The notes under the pieces: model-generated
What the model was told of the DNA's origin: nothing
Seen by the model: only the letters and a program-made list of their open reading frames with translations
The model's database searches: none
Program-made: the position numbers and the translations under genes
Shown: in pieces, positions 26,925 through 35,487 of the stretch
How the letters are laid out: each line of letters begins with the position of its first letter
Position numbering within the stretch: position 1 is the first letter of the stretch
Origin: WHTX01 sp038255145
GTDB lineage: Bacteria; Actinomycetota; Acidimicrobiia; Acidimicrobiales; CAIXPF01
Assembly (NCBI GenBank): GCA_038255145.1
Contig: JBBSLP010000016.1
Coordinates: 24,314-88,313, forward strand
DNA: 64,000 nt
Reading direction: 5' to 3'

Positions 26925-28004
26925 TCAGAAGGCCAGCAGGTTGTCCCGAAAGTGCTCGTAGGGGTACTCGGACTGGATCAGGCCCTTGCGCCGCAGCGCG
27001 GGACCGAGGCCGTCGCACACCTCGGTGATGTTCATTCGGGTCACGGGCAGGGACAGCAGGAACCCGTCGCCCCCCGCTTCCTCCATGGCCTCACCCATCC
27101 GCGGGCCACCGTGTGGGGCGTGCCCACCAGTTCCATCGAGCCCCGGGGCTTGGCCGCCAACTCGCGCAGCGACTGGCCTTCGCCCATCTTGGTCATGTTG
27201 GCCACCATGGACTGGTGCCCGTTCGACTTGCCCATCAGATCGGGATAGGGACCGTCGAGGTCGTACCGGGCGAAGTCGAAACCACTGCCGTAGGACATCC
27301 CCGACAACGCCTCGCTGATGTCGGCCTTGCGGGCGGCCAGCATGCGCTCATGGCGATCCTTGGCGTCGCGGTCGGTATCCCCGAACACCGGGTTGATGAG
27401 GAACAGCACCTTGATGTCGCTCGGCTTGCGACCGAAGCTCAGGGCCCGCTCGGAGATGTCGTCGCGGTACTCCTTCATGCCCTCGACCCCGATGACGCCA
27501 GCACGGTGTCGGCGTGCTTGGCGGCCAGGTCACGGCCCGAGGGCGAACCGCCGGCCTGGCAGATCACCGGCCGCTGCTGGGGGCTGGGCACGGTGTTCAA
27601 CGGCCCCCGTGACCTGTGGAAGCGCCCCTCGAAGTTCGAGTAGTGGACCTTGTCGGGATCGGCGAAGAAGCCCCGCTCCTCGTCGAGGACGACGGCATCG
27701 TGGTCCCAGCCGTCCCAGAGCGAGGTGACGCACTGCATCCACTCGTCGGCCATCTCGTAGCGCAGGTCGTGCTCGAAGTGCTGGTCATGGCCGAAGTTCT
27801 GGGCGGCGGCGTGGGGGCTGCCGGTCACCAGGTTCAGGCCCACCCGACCATTGGTGAGGTGGTCCAACGTGCGGAAGAGCCGGGCGGCCATGAAGACGTC
27901 GGGGAGCACCGATGCGTCCTCTCCCGGCCGGCGTTGCCCGACCACTGGTCGCCCCAGCCGTAGAGGCTCCATCCGTGGTTGAGGAACCAGCCCATGTGGA
28001 ACAT
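26925..28004 (-). pseudogene. LLM-class flavin monooxygenase (NtaA/SnaA/DszA type), frameshifted
   Basis: The product is recognisable only by joining at least three frames. The start MFHMGWFLNHGWSLYGWGD is read from ATG 28004. A frame change near 27925 leads to DASVLPDVFMAARLFRTLDHL and SPHAAAQNFGHDQHFEHDLRYE. A second near 27495 leads to EGMKEYRDDISERALSFGRK. A third near 27105 leads to the C-terminus ending DNLLAF. Pieces together cover a near full-length FMN-dependent monooxygenase. It is either a decayed gene or a run of sequencing errors; neighbours are intact, which favours decay. Confidence 0.8.
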
Positions 28005-28224
28005 CGTCCAACTCCCGTGTCGCCGGTGCGGAAGCGGCGAGACGGCGTGCCGGTGACGACCGCCATTGACCTCCTGTCAGCAACGTAGAGAGCGCCCGTT
28101 GCCACGTCGGGTCTCCCTCAACTCGTCCCGGTTACGCCGACGATGATCGACGGCGCCCGCCCTCCACCAGGACCGCAACCCCGGGCGCCGCTGGCATCCG
28201 CCCGCACTTCGCCGTGCTGCGCCC

Positions 28225-28596
28225 TCATGCCGGCGGGCTCCGTTCCTCGGCGGCCGCAGCCGGGCGCTCGTCGTCGGGCATCGACGCCAGGACATCGTCG
28301 AGCCGGCGGTAGCGCTGCTCGGCCCGGTCGCGGTAGCGCTCGATCCACTTCGTCATCAGGTCGAAGACCTCCGCCTCGAGGTGCACGGGACGGCGCAGGG
28401 TCTCCCCGGTGCGGCTGACCAGGCCGGCCTCCTCCAGCACCTTGAGGTGCTTGGACACCGCCTGCACCGACATGGCGTGGGGCGGGGCCAGCTGGCCGAC
28501 GGTGGCGTCGCCGTCGGCCAGGCTGGCCAGGATGTCCCGCCGGGTGGGGTCGGCCAGGGCGGCGAACACCCGGGACAACGGGTCGGCAGCGGCCAC
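28225..28596 (-). CDS. ArsR-family transcriptional regulator
   Basis: A 123-residue winged-helix repressor. The HTH lies at about 10-80 (FAALADPTRRDILASL, the QAVSKHLKVLEEAGLV recognition helix, then the wing). There is no metal-binding Cys cluster; the tail is helical and Glu-rich. The GTG start at 28596 lies 9 bases after the SRPBCC gene. ArsR regulators of this type normally pair with SRPBCC/AHSA1 proteins; here the regulator is second in the operon, the reverse of the usual order. Two matching operator palindromes lie upstream. Confidence 0.88.
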   Translation of the reverse strand: MAAADPLSRVFAALADPTRRDILASLADGDATVGQLAPPHAMSVQAVSKHLKVLEEAGLVSRTGETLRRPVHLEAEVFDLMTKWIERYRDRAEQRYRRLDDVLASMPDDERPAAAAEERSPPA

Positions 28597-28605
28597 GACC
28601 GCCCC

Positions 28606-29088
28606 TCAGCCCGCGGCGAGCACGTCGTCGAGGCGCTCGTAGCCCTCGCGCACGCCACCCTCCATGCCGCTGGCCACGAAGGCGTCGCGATCGGCGAAGG
28701 AATCCACCAGCGACGTGGCCACCAGCCGCGTGCGGCCGTCTCCCAGATCCTCGAACACCAGCTTCTCCAGGGCGACGCCGTCCGGCATCCCCTCGAACGT
28801 GAACGTCTGCACGATGAGCTCATCGGGGCGCACCTCGTGGAAGCTGCCCCGGAAGCCAGCCACGAAGCCGCCGCTGTCGATGGTGTAGCGGTAGGACCCA
28901 CCCGTGCGGCAGTCGAAGTGCTCGATGGCCATGGCCGTACCCCGAGGGCCGTTCCACTGCGTGAACAACGCCGGGTCGGTGTGGGCTCGGAAGACCTTCG
29001 CCACAGGAGCATCGAACTCACGGACCATGCGGACCAGGGGCACGTCGGGGTCGACGACGATCTCGGTCTGGTGGGTGCTGGTGGGCAT
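28606..29088 (-). CDS. SRPBCC (AHSA1-like) domain protein
   Basis: A 160-residue START/Bet v1-like fold. The family pattern is EFDAPVAKVFRAHTDPALFTQW, then GGSYRYTID, and a C-terminal helix GGVREGYERLDDVLAAG. Members bind hydrophobic ligands; the substrate is unknown. The ATG at 29088 has AGGAG six bases upstream and removes 11 unlikely N-terminal residues of the longer frame. It is the first gene of the pair with the ArsR regulator. Confidence 0.86.
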   Translation of the reverse strand: MPTSTHQTEIVVDPDVPLVRMVREFDAPVAKVFRAHTDPALFTQWNGPRGTAMAIEHFDCRTGGSYRYTIDSGGFVAGFRGSFHEVRPDELIVQTFTFEGMPDGVALEKLVFEDLGDGRTRLVATSLVDSFADRDAFVASGMEGGVREGYERLDDVLAAG

Positions 29089-29118
29089 GGGGTGCTCCTG
29101 TCGGGCCGTCGTCGATCT

Positions 29119-29178
29119 CAACCAACTGGTTGGGATGACCGTACGACGTCGGCCCTCCTAATGTCAACCAAATGGTTG
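29119..29178. promoter_or_regulatory. Two ArsR-type operator palindromes
   Basis: CAACCA-AC-TGGTTG (29119-29132) and CAACCA-AA-TGGTTG (29165-29178) are near-identical palindromes with 6-base arms and a 2-base centre, 46 bases apart centre to centre. They lie just upstream of the SRPBCC-arsR operon. AACCAnnTGGTT-type sites fit ArsR/SRPBCC regulators, so autoregulation is likely (inference). Confidence 0.75.
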
Positions 29179-29197
29179 GGACAGGTGCGTCTGAGCG

Positions 29198-29300
29198 TCA
29201 GGCCGACCGGTGGCCGCCCGACACCCGGGCCGAGGCGAAATAGGCGCCCGGTCTCGGGCCGGTGGCGCGGTGGAAGGCGTGGGTGAACGCGCGGGCAGGC
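29198..29300 (-). pseudogene. AraC-type HTH C-terminal remnant
   Basis: The minus strand reads AFTHAFHRATGPRPGAYF and then a stop. This matches the second HTH tail of AraC-family regulators (F..AFRRATGxTPGAYR). No N-terminal domain or full gene is present upstream, and the frame breaks near 29300. It is a short relic only. Confidence 0.4.
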
Positions 29301-29525
29301 CGAGGAACACGGCGTTGGCCGTCCGACGGGTGAGGGCGTCGACGACCTCGGCCCAGGCCCGATCACCTCCCGGTCCGGTACGAGCAGGAGGGGGACTCGA
29401 GCGCCGTGGTCATGGTGCCCAACGCGCCTTTGCGACAGCGAAGAATCGAGTTGACGCTAGATGATAGGCACTCTTACCGGCGGGCCGAGCCGGTGGCCGT
29501 TCGGGACCGGATGCCTCGCAGGGAT

Positions 29526-30413
29526 TCAGGACAGGGGCACAGGGGCGATGTCAAGGCCCCGGTCCCGCAGGCGGTACGCGTGGGGAGCCGAGAAGTGCGC
29601 CGGCAGCAACAGGGCGTCCTTGTCCAGGCAGCGATCCAACACCCGACGACGTGAGGTCTTGGCCTCGTCGGGGTTGACGTCGAAGCCCGAGTTCAACGTC
29701 GGTTCGAACACCTGGATGGCGCTGTGCATCACGTCACCGGAGAACAGGGCCCGCTCCCCCTTGGACTCGAGCCAGCAGATGGCGTGCCCCGGCGTGTGGC
29801 CCGGGGCGGTCTCCAGGGTGAACACCTCGTCGAGGTCGAGGGCGTCGTCCCACAGCTGCACCCGTTCGCGGTCGAACACGGGGCGCACGCTGTCGTGGAA
29901 CACCCCGGCGTTGAACACGTGGGCATCGTTGGCCGGGTTCTCCGGGTCCCAGAACTCGAAGTCGGTGCGGTTGAAGATGTAGGTGGCGTTGGGGAACGTG
30001 GGCACCCACTCGCCATCCACGAGCATCGTGTTCCAGCCCACGTGATCGATGTGCAGGTGGGTGCACACCACGAGGTCGACGTCCTCGGGTCGCACGCCCT
30101 CGGCGGCCAGGCCGTCGAGGAAGGGCAGGTCGAGCTGGTGGCCCATGGGCATGTTGGGCCGCTCCTTGTCGTTCCCGCAGCACGTGTCGATGAGGATCGT
30201 CGAGCGCGGCGTGCGCACCAACCAGGTGTGGACCGAGCTGTAGGCCATGCCGCTGGCCGCGTCGTAGTGGGGGGCGAACGCAGCCGGCCCCCCGTGGGCC
30301 TCGGCGGCGTTGGCGTCGAACCCCGCCAACATGAGGTCGATCGGGAACGTCGGCCCGTACGACTCCTCGACGCGCGTCACCTGCACGTCACCGACCTTGG
30401 TGCTGTTCCCCAT
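29526..30413 (-). CDS. MBL-fold metallo-hydrolase
   Basis: A metallo-beta-lactamase-fold hydrolase of 295 residues. The zinc motif THLHIDH is at 118-124 (His 119, His 121, Asp 123, His 124). Further ligands probably lie in APGHTPGHA and in FSGDVMHS. This pattern resembles lactonase-like or quorum-quenching MBL proteins, but the substrate cannot be named. The ATG at 30413 follows a GGGGGG-rich leader and gives the better N-terminus than the start 23 codons upstream. It stands alone on the minus strand. Confidence 0.84.
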   Translation of the reverse strand: MGNSTKVGDVQVTRVEESYGPTFPIDLMLAGFDANAAEAHGGPAAFAPHYDAASGMAYSSVHTWLVRTPRSTILIDTCCGNDKERPNMPMGHQLDLPFLDGLAAEGVRPEDVDLVVCTHLHIDHVGWNTMLVDGEWVPTFPNATYIFNRTDFEFWDPENPANDAHVFNAGVFHDSVRPVFDRERVQLWDDALDLDEVFTLETAPGHTPGHAICWLESKGERALFSGDVMHSAIQVFEPTLNSGFDVNPDEAKTSRRRVLDRCLDKDALLLPAHFSAPHAYRLRDRGLDIAPVPLS

Positions 30414-30559
30414 CACGCGCCCCCCGGCGGTCCGTGGATCCCCTGGGTTTCGACCGTAGCCGTACGAGCAAATACCTGTCACCTGTGTTGCGACAGCTCA
30501 CAACGACAGGATGTCAGCGCCGATGATGCGTACCCGCCGCAGTCCCGACGAGTGGCGGC

Positions 30560-32356
30560 TCAGGCGCAGCGACAGGCCACGGTCTGGTCCTGGACCTGCC
30601 AGCGGAACCGGACGGGTGGGGTGACCTCGCCACAACCGGTGCACGCCATCTGCCAGGTCGAACCGGTGTGGACGAGCTTCAACGGTGCCTGCCCGGTGGA
30701 CAGGCGCTTGGGCTCGACCTTGGGCTTGCGCACGTCGGGCAGCTCTTCGAGGTCGAGCTCGAGGTAAGGCGCGGCCTCGGGTGCCGGGCGGGCCAGGCGG
30801 GGCTCGAGCAGCCGCCACACCGCTTCGTGGATGGGCCCCGGCGCCCGGGGCCGCCCGAAGCTCACATAGCCGTACGCCCCCTCGACACCGAGGCGGTCGA
30901 CGAGCTCGTCCATCACCACGTCCACGGGCCGGTTCCCGCCCAGGTCACGCACGTCGGACGACAGCCCCGCCGTGGCCAGGGCGAACTGGTAGGCGGCCAG
31001 GCGCTCGGGCTCGGGCACCACCGCCGGTCCAGGTTCGGCCAGGAAGGCGTCGAGCTCCTCGAAGTGGTCACCGTCGAAGCGCTCGGCCGCCTCGGAGATG
31101 CGCTCGATCTCGTCGAGGAACCCGTCGCGCTCCATGCGCATGGACGGGTCCTCGAGGGTGTCCCGGGCGAACATGATCACGAAGCGGGCCCCGACACCGG
31201 GACGCTTGCGACGCAGGATGCGGCCCATGCGCTGGATCATCTGGCGCCGGGTCCGGCTGGCGCTCATGACGATGCCCAGGTTGGCGTCGGGCACGTCGAT
31301 GCCCTCGTCGAGCACCCGGGGGGCGGCCACCACGTCGAGCTTGCGGGTGCGCAGGTCCTCGAGGATGTCGCGACGGTGCCGACGGGCCGTGGACCCGGTG
31401 ATCAGCTCGATGGACACCAGGGGGTCCAACCGGTTGATGGCGTGGTTGGCAGCCCGCACCGTCTCGGTGAACAGCAGGGCGCCGTCCGCAGCCCTGATGG
31501 CGGGGGCGAAGCGGCCCAGCAGCTCGTACTTGCCGCTGCTCTGGGCCACGATGCGCCGCCGCTTGGAGAAGGCGTCGAGGTAGTCCCGGGCCGCCTTGCC
31601 GTCGGCGCCGGCGTCCTTGTCGGCCAGGTGGCCCACGGCGGCGATGAAGGCGCCGAAGGGGTCCAACGGCATGCCCCGCACCTGGCGGAGGTGGTGGCGG
31701 GCCTGGACGAGCTGCTGCTCGGTGGCGATGTACTCGTCGCGCTCCTCGACCGACAGCGCGACGCCGACGAAGGCCACCCGGGGCCGGGCGCACACACCGT
31801 CGGCGATGGCGTCCTCGAAGCCGTAGCGGTGGCAGATCCCACCGAAGTAGGGCAGGAGCAGGTCGGTCACGGCATCGTCGCTGCGCTCCAGCGTCGCCGT
31901 CAGGCCCAGGCGCTCCTCGTACTGGGGCAACAGGGCCCGGCGCAGGATGCCGCCGCCCAGCCCGTGGCACTCGTCGGCGATGAGCAGGCCACCGCGGCCG
32001 TCGGGGGGCAGCGGCCGGTGGGCGGCTGCGGAGTGGCGGGTGGTGACGAGCACGTCGCAGTCCACCGGTCGGTCGGTGCCGCTGTCACCCAACCGGCCGA
32101 TGACGGCGTCGGGCAGGGCCGACGTCAACCGACCGTGCCACTGCTCCATCAACACCCGGGACGGCACGACCACCAGCACGAACCGGCCCCGACGCACGGC
32201 ATCGGCGGCGGCGGCGATGGCCACGTCGGTCTTGCCCGACCCGGTGACAGCCTCGATCACGCCGCGGCGGCCGCAACGCAGCCAGCTCACGAGCGCGTCG
32301 AGCTGCCACCGGTAGAGATCTCGCTGGTCAGGACGGGGGGTGGGCTGCAGGTTCAA
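30560..32356 (-). CDS. XPB-like SF2 DEAD/DEAH helicase with C-terminal zinc ribbon
   Basis: A 598-residue helicase. Walker A (AVTGSGKT) is at 36-43 and the DECH box at 128-131. SASRTRRQMIQRMGRILRRK marks motif VI with its arginine fingers. Residues 370-560 are helical. The C-terminus has four cysteines (CTGC and later CRC) as a probable zinc ribbon. Similar proteins are found in DNA repair (XPB type) and in some defence loci. The start is TTG at 32356; no better upstream start is seen. The strand is the same as the MBL and SDR genes but gaps exceed 100 bases. Confidence 0.82.
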   Translation of the reverse strand: MNLQPTPRPDQRDLYRWQLDALVSWLRCGRRGVIEAVTGSGKTDVAIAAAADAVRRGRFVLVVVPSRVLMEQWHGRLTSALPDAVIGRLGDSGTDRPVDCDVLVTTRHSAAAHRPLPPDGRGGLLIADECHGLGGGILRRALLPQYEERLGLTATLERSDDAVTDLLLPYFGGICHRYGFEDAIADGVCARPRVAFVGVALSVEERDEYIATEQQLVQARHHLRQVRGMPLDPFGAFIAAVGHLADKDAGADGKAARDYLDAFSKRRRIVAQSSGKYELLGRFAPAIRAADGALLFTETVRAANHAINRLDPLVSIELITGSTARRHRRDILEDLRTRKLDVVAAPRVLDEGIDVPDANLGIVMSASRTRRQMIQRMGRILRRKRPGVGARFVIMFARDTLEDPSMRMERDGFLDEIERISEAAERFDGDHFEELDAFLAEPGPAVVPEPERLAAYQFALATAGLSSDVRDLGGNRPVDVVMDELVDRLGVEGAYGYVSFGRPRAPGPIHEAVWRLLEPRLARPAPEAAPYLELDLEELPDVRKPKVEPKRLSTGQAPLKLVHTGSTWQMACTGCGEVTPPVRFRWQVQDQTVACRCA

Positions 32357-32478
32357 ACAGGCCTTCGGGTCGTCATCGAACCACCCAGGCTACGGCGCCC
32401 ACCACCCCCTGCCCGAGGGTCGTCGTGGGTGGATGACCTGTCGCAGCCGAGAACGGTGCTGACCCGGGCACCGACAGA

Positions 32479-33261
32479 TCAGCCGTGGGTGGACAGACCG
32501 CCGTCGACGGGGATGGTGACCCCGGTGAGGAAGGCGCCGGCCCGGCTGGACAGGAAGATGACCGTCCCGGCAACGTCCTCGGGCGTGCCGATGCGCTTGC
32601 GGGGCACGGCCCGGGCGATGCGGGCCCGGCTGTCGGGGTCGTCGAGCAGGTAGCCCATCATCTTGGAGCGGAACGGCCCCGGGGCGATGCTGTTGACGGT
32701 GATGTTGTCCTTGACCACGTTGTGGGCCAGGTGGCGGGCGAGCATGTGGATGGCGGCCTTGGACGCCGAGTACGAGAAGTTGTCGCCGATGGGCACCATG
32801 ACCCCGTCGATGGAGCCGATCATGATGACCCGGCCAGGGTCATCGGCGGTGGCCGCCGCCTCGAGCTGGGGCAGCAGGGCCTGGGTCAACATGAACGGCG
32901 CCTTGACGTTGATGTTCATGACCTTGTCGAAGCCCTCGGGCGGGAACTCGCCCAGCGGCGCCCCCCAGGCGGCGCCGGCGTTGTTGACCAGGATGTGGAG
33001 CTGGTCCTCACGCTCGGTGAACGCGGCCACGAACGAGGCCAGGCCCTCCTCCGAGGCCAGGTCGGCGGGGATGGAGGTGCACTCGCCCAACTTGGAGAGC
33101 TCGGCGGCGGCGGCGTCGCAGTCCGACGCCTTGCGGGACGTGATGTAGGTGCGCACACCGTTCGTCACCAGGCCCTCGGCGATCATGTAGCCGATGCCCC
33201 GGCTGCCCCCGGTGACGATGGCCACCTTGCCCTCGATGCCGAACAGGTCGCTGACGTGCAT
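32479..33261 (-). CDS. Short-chain dehydrogenase/reductase (SDR)
   Basis: A classical NAD(P)-dependent oxidoreductase of 260 residues. The cofactor loop TGGSRGIG is at 17-24 and NNAG at 93-96. The catalytic residues are Ser 150, Tyr 164 and Lys 168 (YSASK). The C-terminus ends in the usual GVTIPVDGG. The ATG at 33261 has GGGAGTGG upstream. The substrate is unknown and there are no pathway neighbours. Confidence 0.9.
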   Translation of the reverse strand: MHVSDLFGIEGKVAIVTGGSRGIGYMIAEGLVTNGVRTYITSRKASDCDAAAAELSKLGECTSIPADLASEEGLASFVAAFTEREDQLHILVNNAGAAWGAPLGEFPPEGFDKVMNINVKAPFMLTQALLPQLEAAATADDPGRVIMIGSIDGVMVPIGDNFSYSASKAAIHMLARHLAHNVVKDNITVNSIAPGPFRSKMMGYLLDDPDSRARIARAVPRKRIGTPEDVAGTVIFLSSRAGAFLTGVTIPVDGGLSTHG

Positions 33262-33455
33262 GTCCACTCCCAGGTGATGCCGAGGCCCCTCCTCGTCGGG
33301 GCCGCACGCTAGCCCTCGGCGCCGACGAGCCGGGCGGACGGCCACGGTCCACGGGCGCTGTCCTCACCCGGGCCCCCGGTGTCAGGACCCGCGCAGCTCG
33401 GCGGAAGCGGAGCAGCGCACGGTGGCGAGTCAACCGAACCCCGTGGAGGTGCCCC

Positions 33456-33941
33456 GTGGTCCCCGAGACGTCCGACGCTCCCATTCTCGACCGCCTGCCC
33501 GACCCCGTCCCCGGCACCATCGGCCACCCGCCACGTCGGGCCACCGACGCGGTCATGGCCACGATCGTGCTGGTGGTGGCCGTTCCGCTGGACCTCGGCC
33601 ACGTTGCCCTGGTCACCGCGGCCGCCGCCGTGGCCACAACGGTGGCCCGCCAGCTGGGTTCGGCCGGCGGCAGCCAACGGGTGCTGGCGCTCGGCGTGCT
33701 GCTGTGGCTGCTGCTCACCGCCCGGCACCTGCGTTCCCCGGGCCTTCCACCACCACCACCAGCCGGCGTGAGGGGCGGCCCCGTCGGAGAGGTGGGCTCG
33801 ACCGGCCTGCACCGGTGGGCCCGGGCCGGCTTGGCCGTGGCCATCGGCGGCGTCGTGCTCCTCCACGTCCGCCGGCACGACCTCACCCCCGCCGACCACC
33901 GCCTCAGCGGGTACGCCGCGGCCCCTGGGGCGGGGTCATGA
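33456..33941 (+). CDS. Putative small membrane protein
   Basis: Not recognised. A 161-residue frame has hydrophobic helices near 33-52, 77-90 and 126-141, separated by a Pro-rich loop (PGLPPPPPAG). The GTG at 33456 has GGAGG eight bases upstream, and third codon positions are GC-rich, so I favour a real gene. Its stop overlaps the next frame as ATGA. Confidence 0.45.
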   Translation: MVPETSDAPILDRLPDPVPGTIGHPPRRATDAVMATIVLVVAVPLDLGHVALVTAAAAVATTVARQLGSAGGSQRVLALGVLLWLLLTARHLRSPGLPPPPPAGVRGGPVGEVGSTGLHRWARAGLAVAIGGVVLLHVRRHDLTPADHRLSGYAAAPGAGS

Positions 33942-34321
33942 CCGTCGTCTTCGTGGTCCTGGACATGGCCGTGTTGGCCTGGGCCGCGGTGATGATGACG
34001 CCGCCGCGCCCGGCCCGAGAGATGGCAGGGTCCCTGCTGCTGGCGGTGGCCGGTGTGGGCGGGCCGGCGTCGGGCGCCTTCCGAACCGGAGCTCACGATG
34101 GGGCCGCCCTGGTGCACAGCCTGGCCTCGACGGCCGCGGCGCTGTGCACGTGGCCACGGTGCTGCGATCCCTGCACGGCCTGGACAAGAGCCCCGCGGCC
34201 AGGGCCGAGGCCGAATCCCTGCTGGCCTCCGCCGCGGCGCGCGGCGCCAGGGAGCAGGGACCCGAGCGCATCCAGGCCCGGCTCGAGGCCGACGAGTTCG
34301 ACGCCGTGTTCGACGAGCTGA
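33938..34321 (+). CDS. Putative small membrane protein, possibly frameshifted
   Basis: Not recognised. An ATG overlaps the previous stop, and the first ~70 residues contain two hydrophobic helices (VFVVLDMAVLAWAAVMM; LLLAVAGVGG). After about residue 70 this frame turns into Pro/Arg/Cys-rich sequence that looks non-coding. A better-looking frame starts at GTG 34144 and runs to 34335 (LRSLHGLDKSPAARAEAESLL). Either there are two overlapping small genes or one gene with a frameshift near 34140. Confidence 0.3.
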   Translation: MTVVFVVLDMAVLAWAAVMMTPPRPAREMAGSLLLAVAGVGGPASGAFRTGAHDGAALVHSLASTAAALCTWPRCCDPCTAWTRAPRPGPRPNPCWPPPRRAAPGSRDPSASRPGSRPTSSTPCSTS

Positions 34322-34335
34322 CGGCGACGGCCTGA
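34144..34335 (+). CDS. Putative small helical protein
   Basis: Not recognised. A 63-residue, charged helical frame (DKSPAARAEAES; RIQARLEADEFDAVFDELT) has natural-looking composition. It overlaps the end of the 33938 frame and may be its true C-terminal part after a frameshift. No clear ribosome site is seen before the GTG. Confidence 0.3.
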   Translation: MHVATVLRSLHGLDKSPAARAEAESLLASAAARGAREQGPERIQARLEADEFDAVFDELTATA

Positions 34336-34416
34336 CGACCACGGGGCGGTCGGCACCGGTCGACCCACAGCTCGACGGTGAGATTCCCTGGCGACGTTGC
34401 CGCAGGGCGCGTCGGG

Positions 34417-34448
34417 TCAGGTGGTGTCCACTAATCTCCGCCACCTGA
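34417..34448. promoter_or_regulatory. Inverted repeat upstream of the SLATT operon
   Basis: TCAGGTGG (34417-34424) and CCACCTGA (34441-34448) are perfect 8-base arms 16 bases apart, ending 18 bases before the GTG start of the first SLATT gene. The sequence TAATCT between the arms could be a -10 element. It may be an operator or a small hairpin; which one is open. Confidence 0.4.
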
Positions 34449-34466
34449 GGCCGGGAGGGGGCTGAC

Positions 34467-35012
34467 GTGGCGCAACGGGGACGACTTCTGCGCTTCGCCC
34501 TGGCCGCCCGGCTGCCCCGGCTCCGCCGGTACCCGCCCGTGGACTCCCGGTGGCCGAGCGACTGGCCCGTCGTCCAGCCCGAGCACCTGGTCACGTACCC
34601 GATGCTGGCCTCGGACCTCGACGTCTGGCTGAAGGAGCTCGAGCCCCGGTTCCGTCGCCTCGACCATCGGGCGCAGATCCTCCAGAACCAGTTCTGGCGG
34701 TTGCACCTGGGGCTGATCCTGGGGGGACTGCTGGCCACCGTGCTCGGTGCCGTCCAGGCGGCGAGGGGAGGTGGCGTCGAGATCGTGGCCGTGGTGCAGG
34801 CCATCCTCACCGGGGCCCTGGCCGGTCTGACCGTGCTGGTCCGATCCCGACGGGCGCAGCAGGGGTACCTCGACGCCCGCCTGAAGGCCGAGCGGATCAA
34901 GAGCGAGTTCTTCCTGTTCATGGCCCGGACAGGGGCGTACGCCGGGGAGGCGAGGCTGACCCGGCTGCACGAGCAGGTCGACGACATCGAGATGAGCGAG
35001 GGCGGGCCGTGA
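34467..35012 (+). CDS. SLATT-like membrane protein 1 (DUF4231-type)
   Basis: A 181-residue protein with a helix (57-77, LEPRFRRLDHRAQILQNQFW), two adjacent transmembrane helices (about 81-98 and 105-125), then a long amphipathic helix with YLDARLKAERIKSEFFLFMARTGAYA (134-158). This two-TM plus helix layout and the R-x-x-x-E-F-F pattern are those of SLATT/DUF4231 proteins, proposed pore-forming effectors in prokaryotic conflict systems. The GTG start has GGGAGGGGG upstream. Its stop overlaps the next gene (GTGA). It forms an operon with the next two genes. Confidence 0.7.
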   Translation: MAQRGRLLRFALAARLPRLRRYPPVDSRWPSDWPVVQPEHLVTYPMLASDLDVWLKELEPRFRRLDHRAQILQNQFWRLHLGLILGGLLATVLGAVQAARGGGVEIVAVVQAILTGALAGLTVLVRSRRAQQGYLDARLKAERIKSEFFLFMARTGAYAGEARLTRLHEQVDDIEMSEGGP

Positions 35013-35485
35013 CCGAGCGAGACGCCCAGCTGCTGGCCTTCTACCAACGCGAGCGCATCGAGGACCAGCTGAGGTACTACCGGGACCGGCGGGACCAGTT
35101 CGATCGCGCCGTCGGCCAGGCCCTGGCCCTGTCGGCCATGCTGTTGGGCTTCAGTTCCGCGGTCGGAGCGCTGGCCGGAGCCGACAGCGGTTGGACGGGG
35201 CTGTGGACGACCCTGGCCACGGTCCTGCCCGCCGTGGCCACCGCTCTCGCCGCCTACACCGCCCTCTACGCCTTCGAACAGCAGTCGAAGATCTACGGCG
35301 ACGCCATCCGCGCCGTGCACGCCGCCTCACGACGGAACCCCCCACCAGGGCTGGGCGATGGCGAGCCGACCGGGGACGCCGTCACCGAGCTCGTGCAACG
35401 GGTCGAGACCGCGCTGCGCCAGGAGCAGTCGCAGTGGGGACAGTTGACGTCCGACACCCAGATCGCCGGACCCGCCGAGGAGTGA
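35009..35485 (+). CDS. SLATT-like membrane protein 2
   Basis: A 158-residue protein. The N-terminal helix FYQRERIEDQLRYYRDRRDQ (11-30) is followed by two transmembrane helices (about 36-56 and 66-88). The next helix starts with YAFEQQSKIYGDAIRAV, a pattern seen in SLATT proteins. The tail is hydrophilic. The GTG start overlaps the previous stop. With the first SLATT protein it could form a hetero-oligomeric membrane channel (inference). Confidence 0.68.
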   Translation: MTERDAQLLAFYQRERIEDQLRYYRDRRDQFDRAVGQALALSAMLLGFSSAVGALAGADSGWTGLWTTLATVLPAVATALAAYTALYAFEQQSKIYGDAIRAVHAASRRNPPPGLGDGEPTGDAVTELVQRVETALRQEQSQWGQLTSDTQIAGPAEE

Positions 35486-35487
35486 AC

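Noticed and set aside
33008..35320. A 770-residue minus-strand frame
   Set aside because: It is antisense to the SDR region, small ORFs and SLATT genes, with Arg/Ser/Pro-rich non-natural composition and no motifs.
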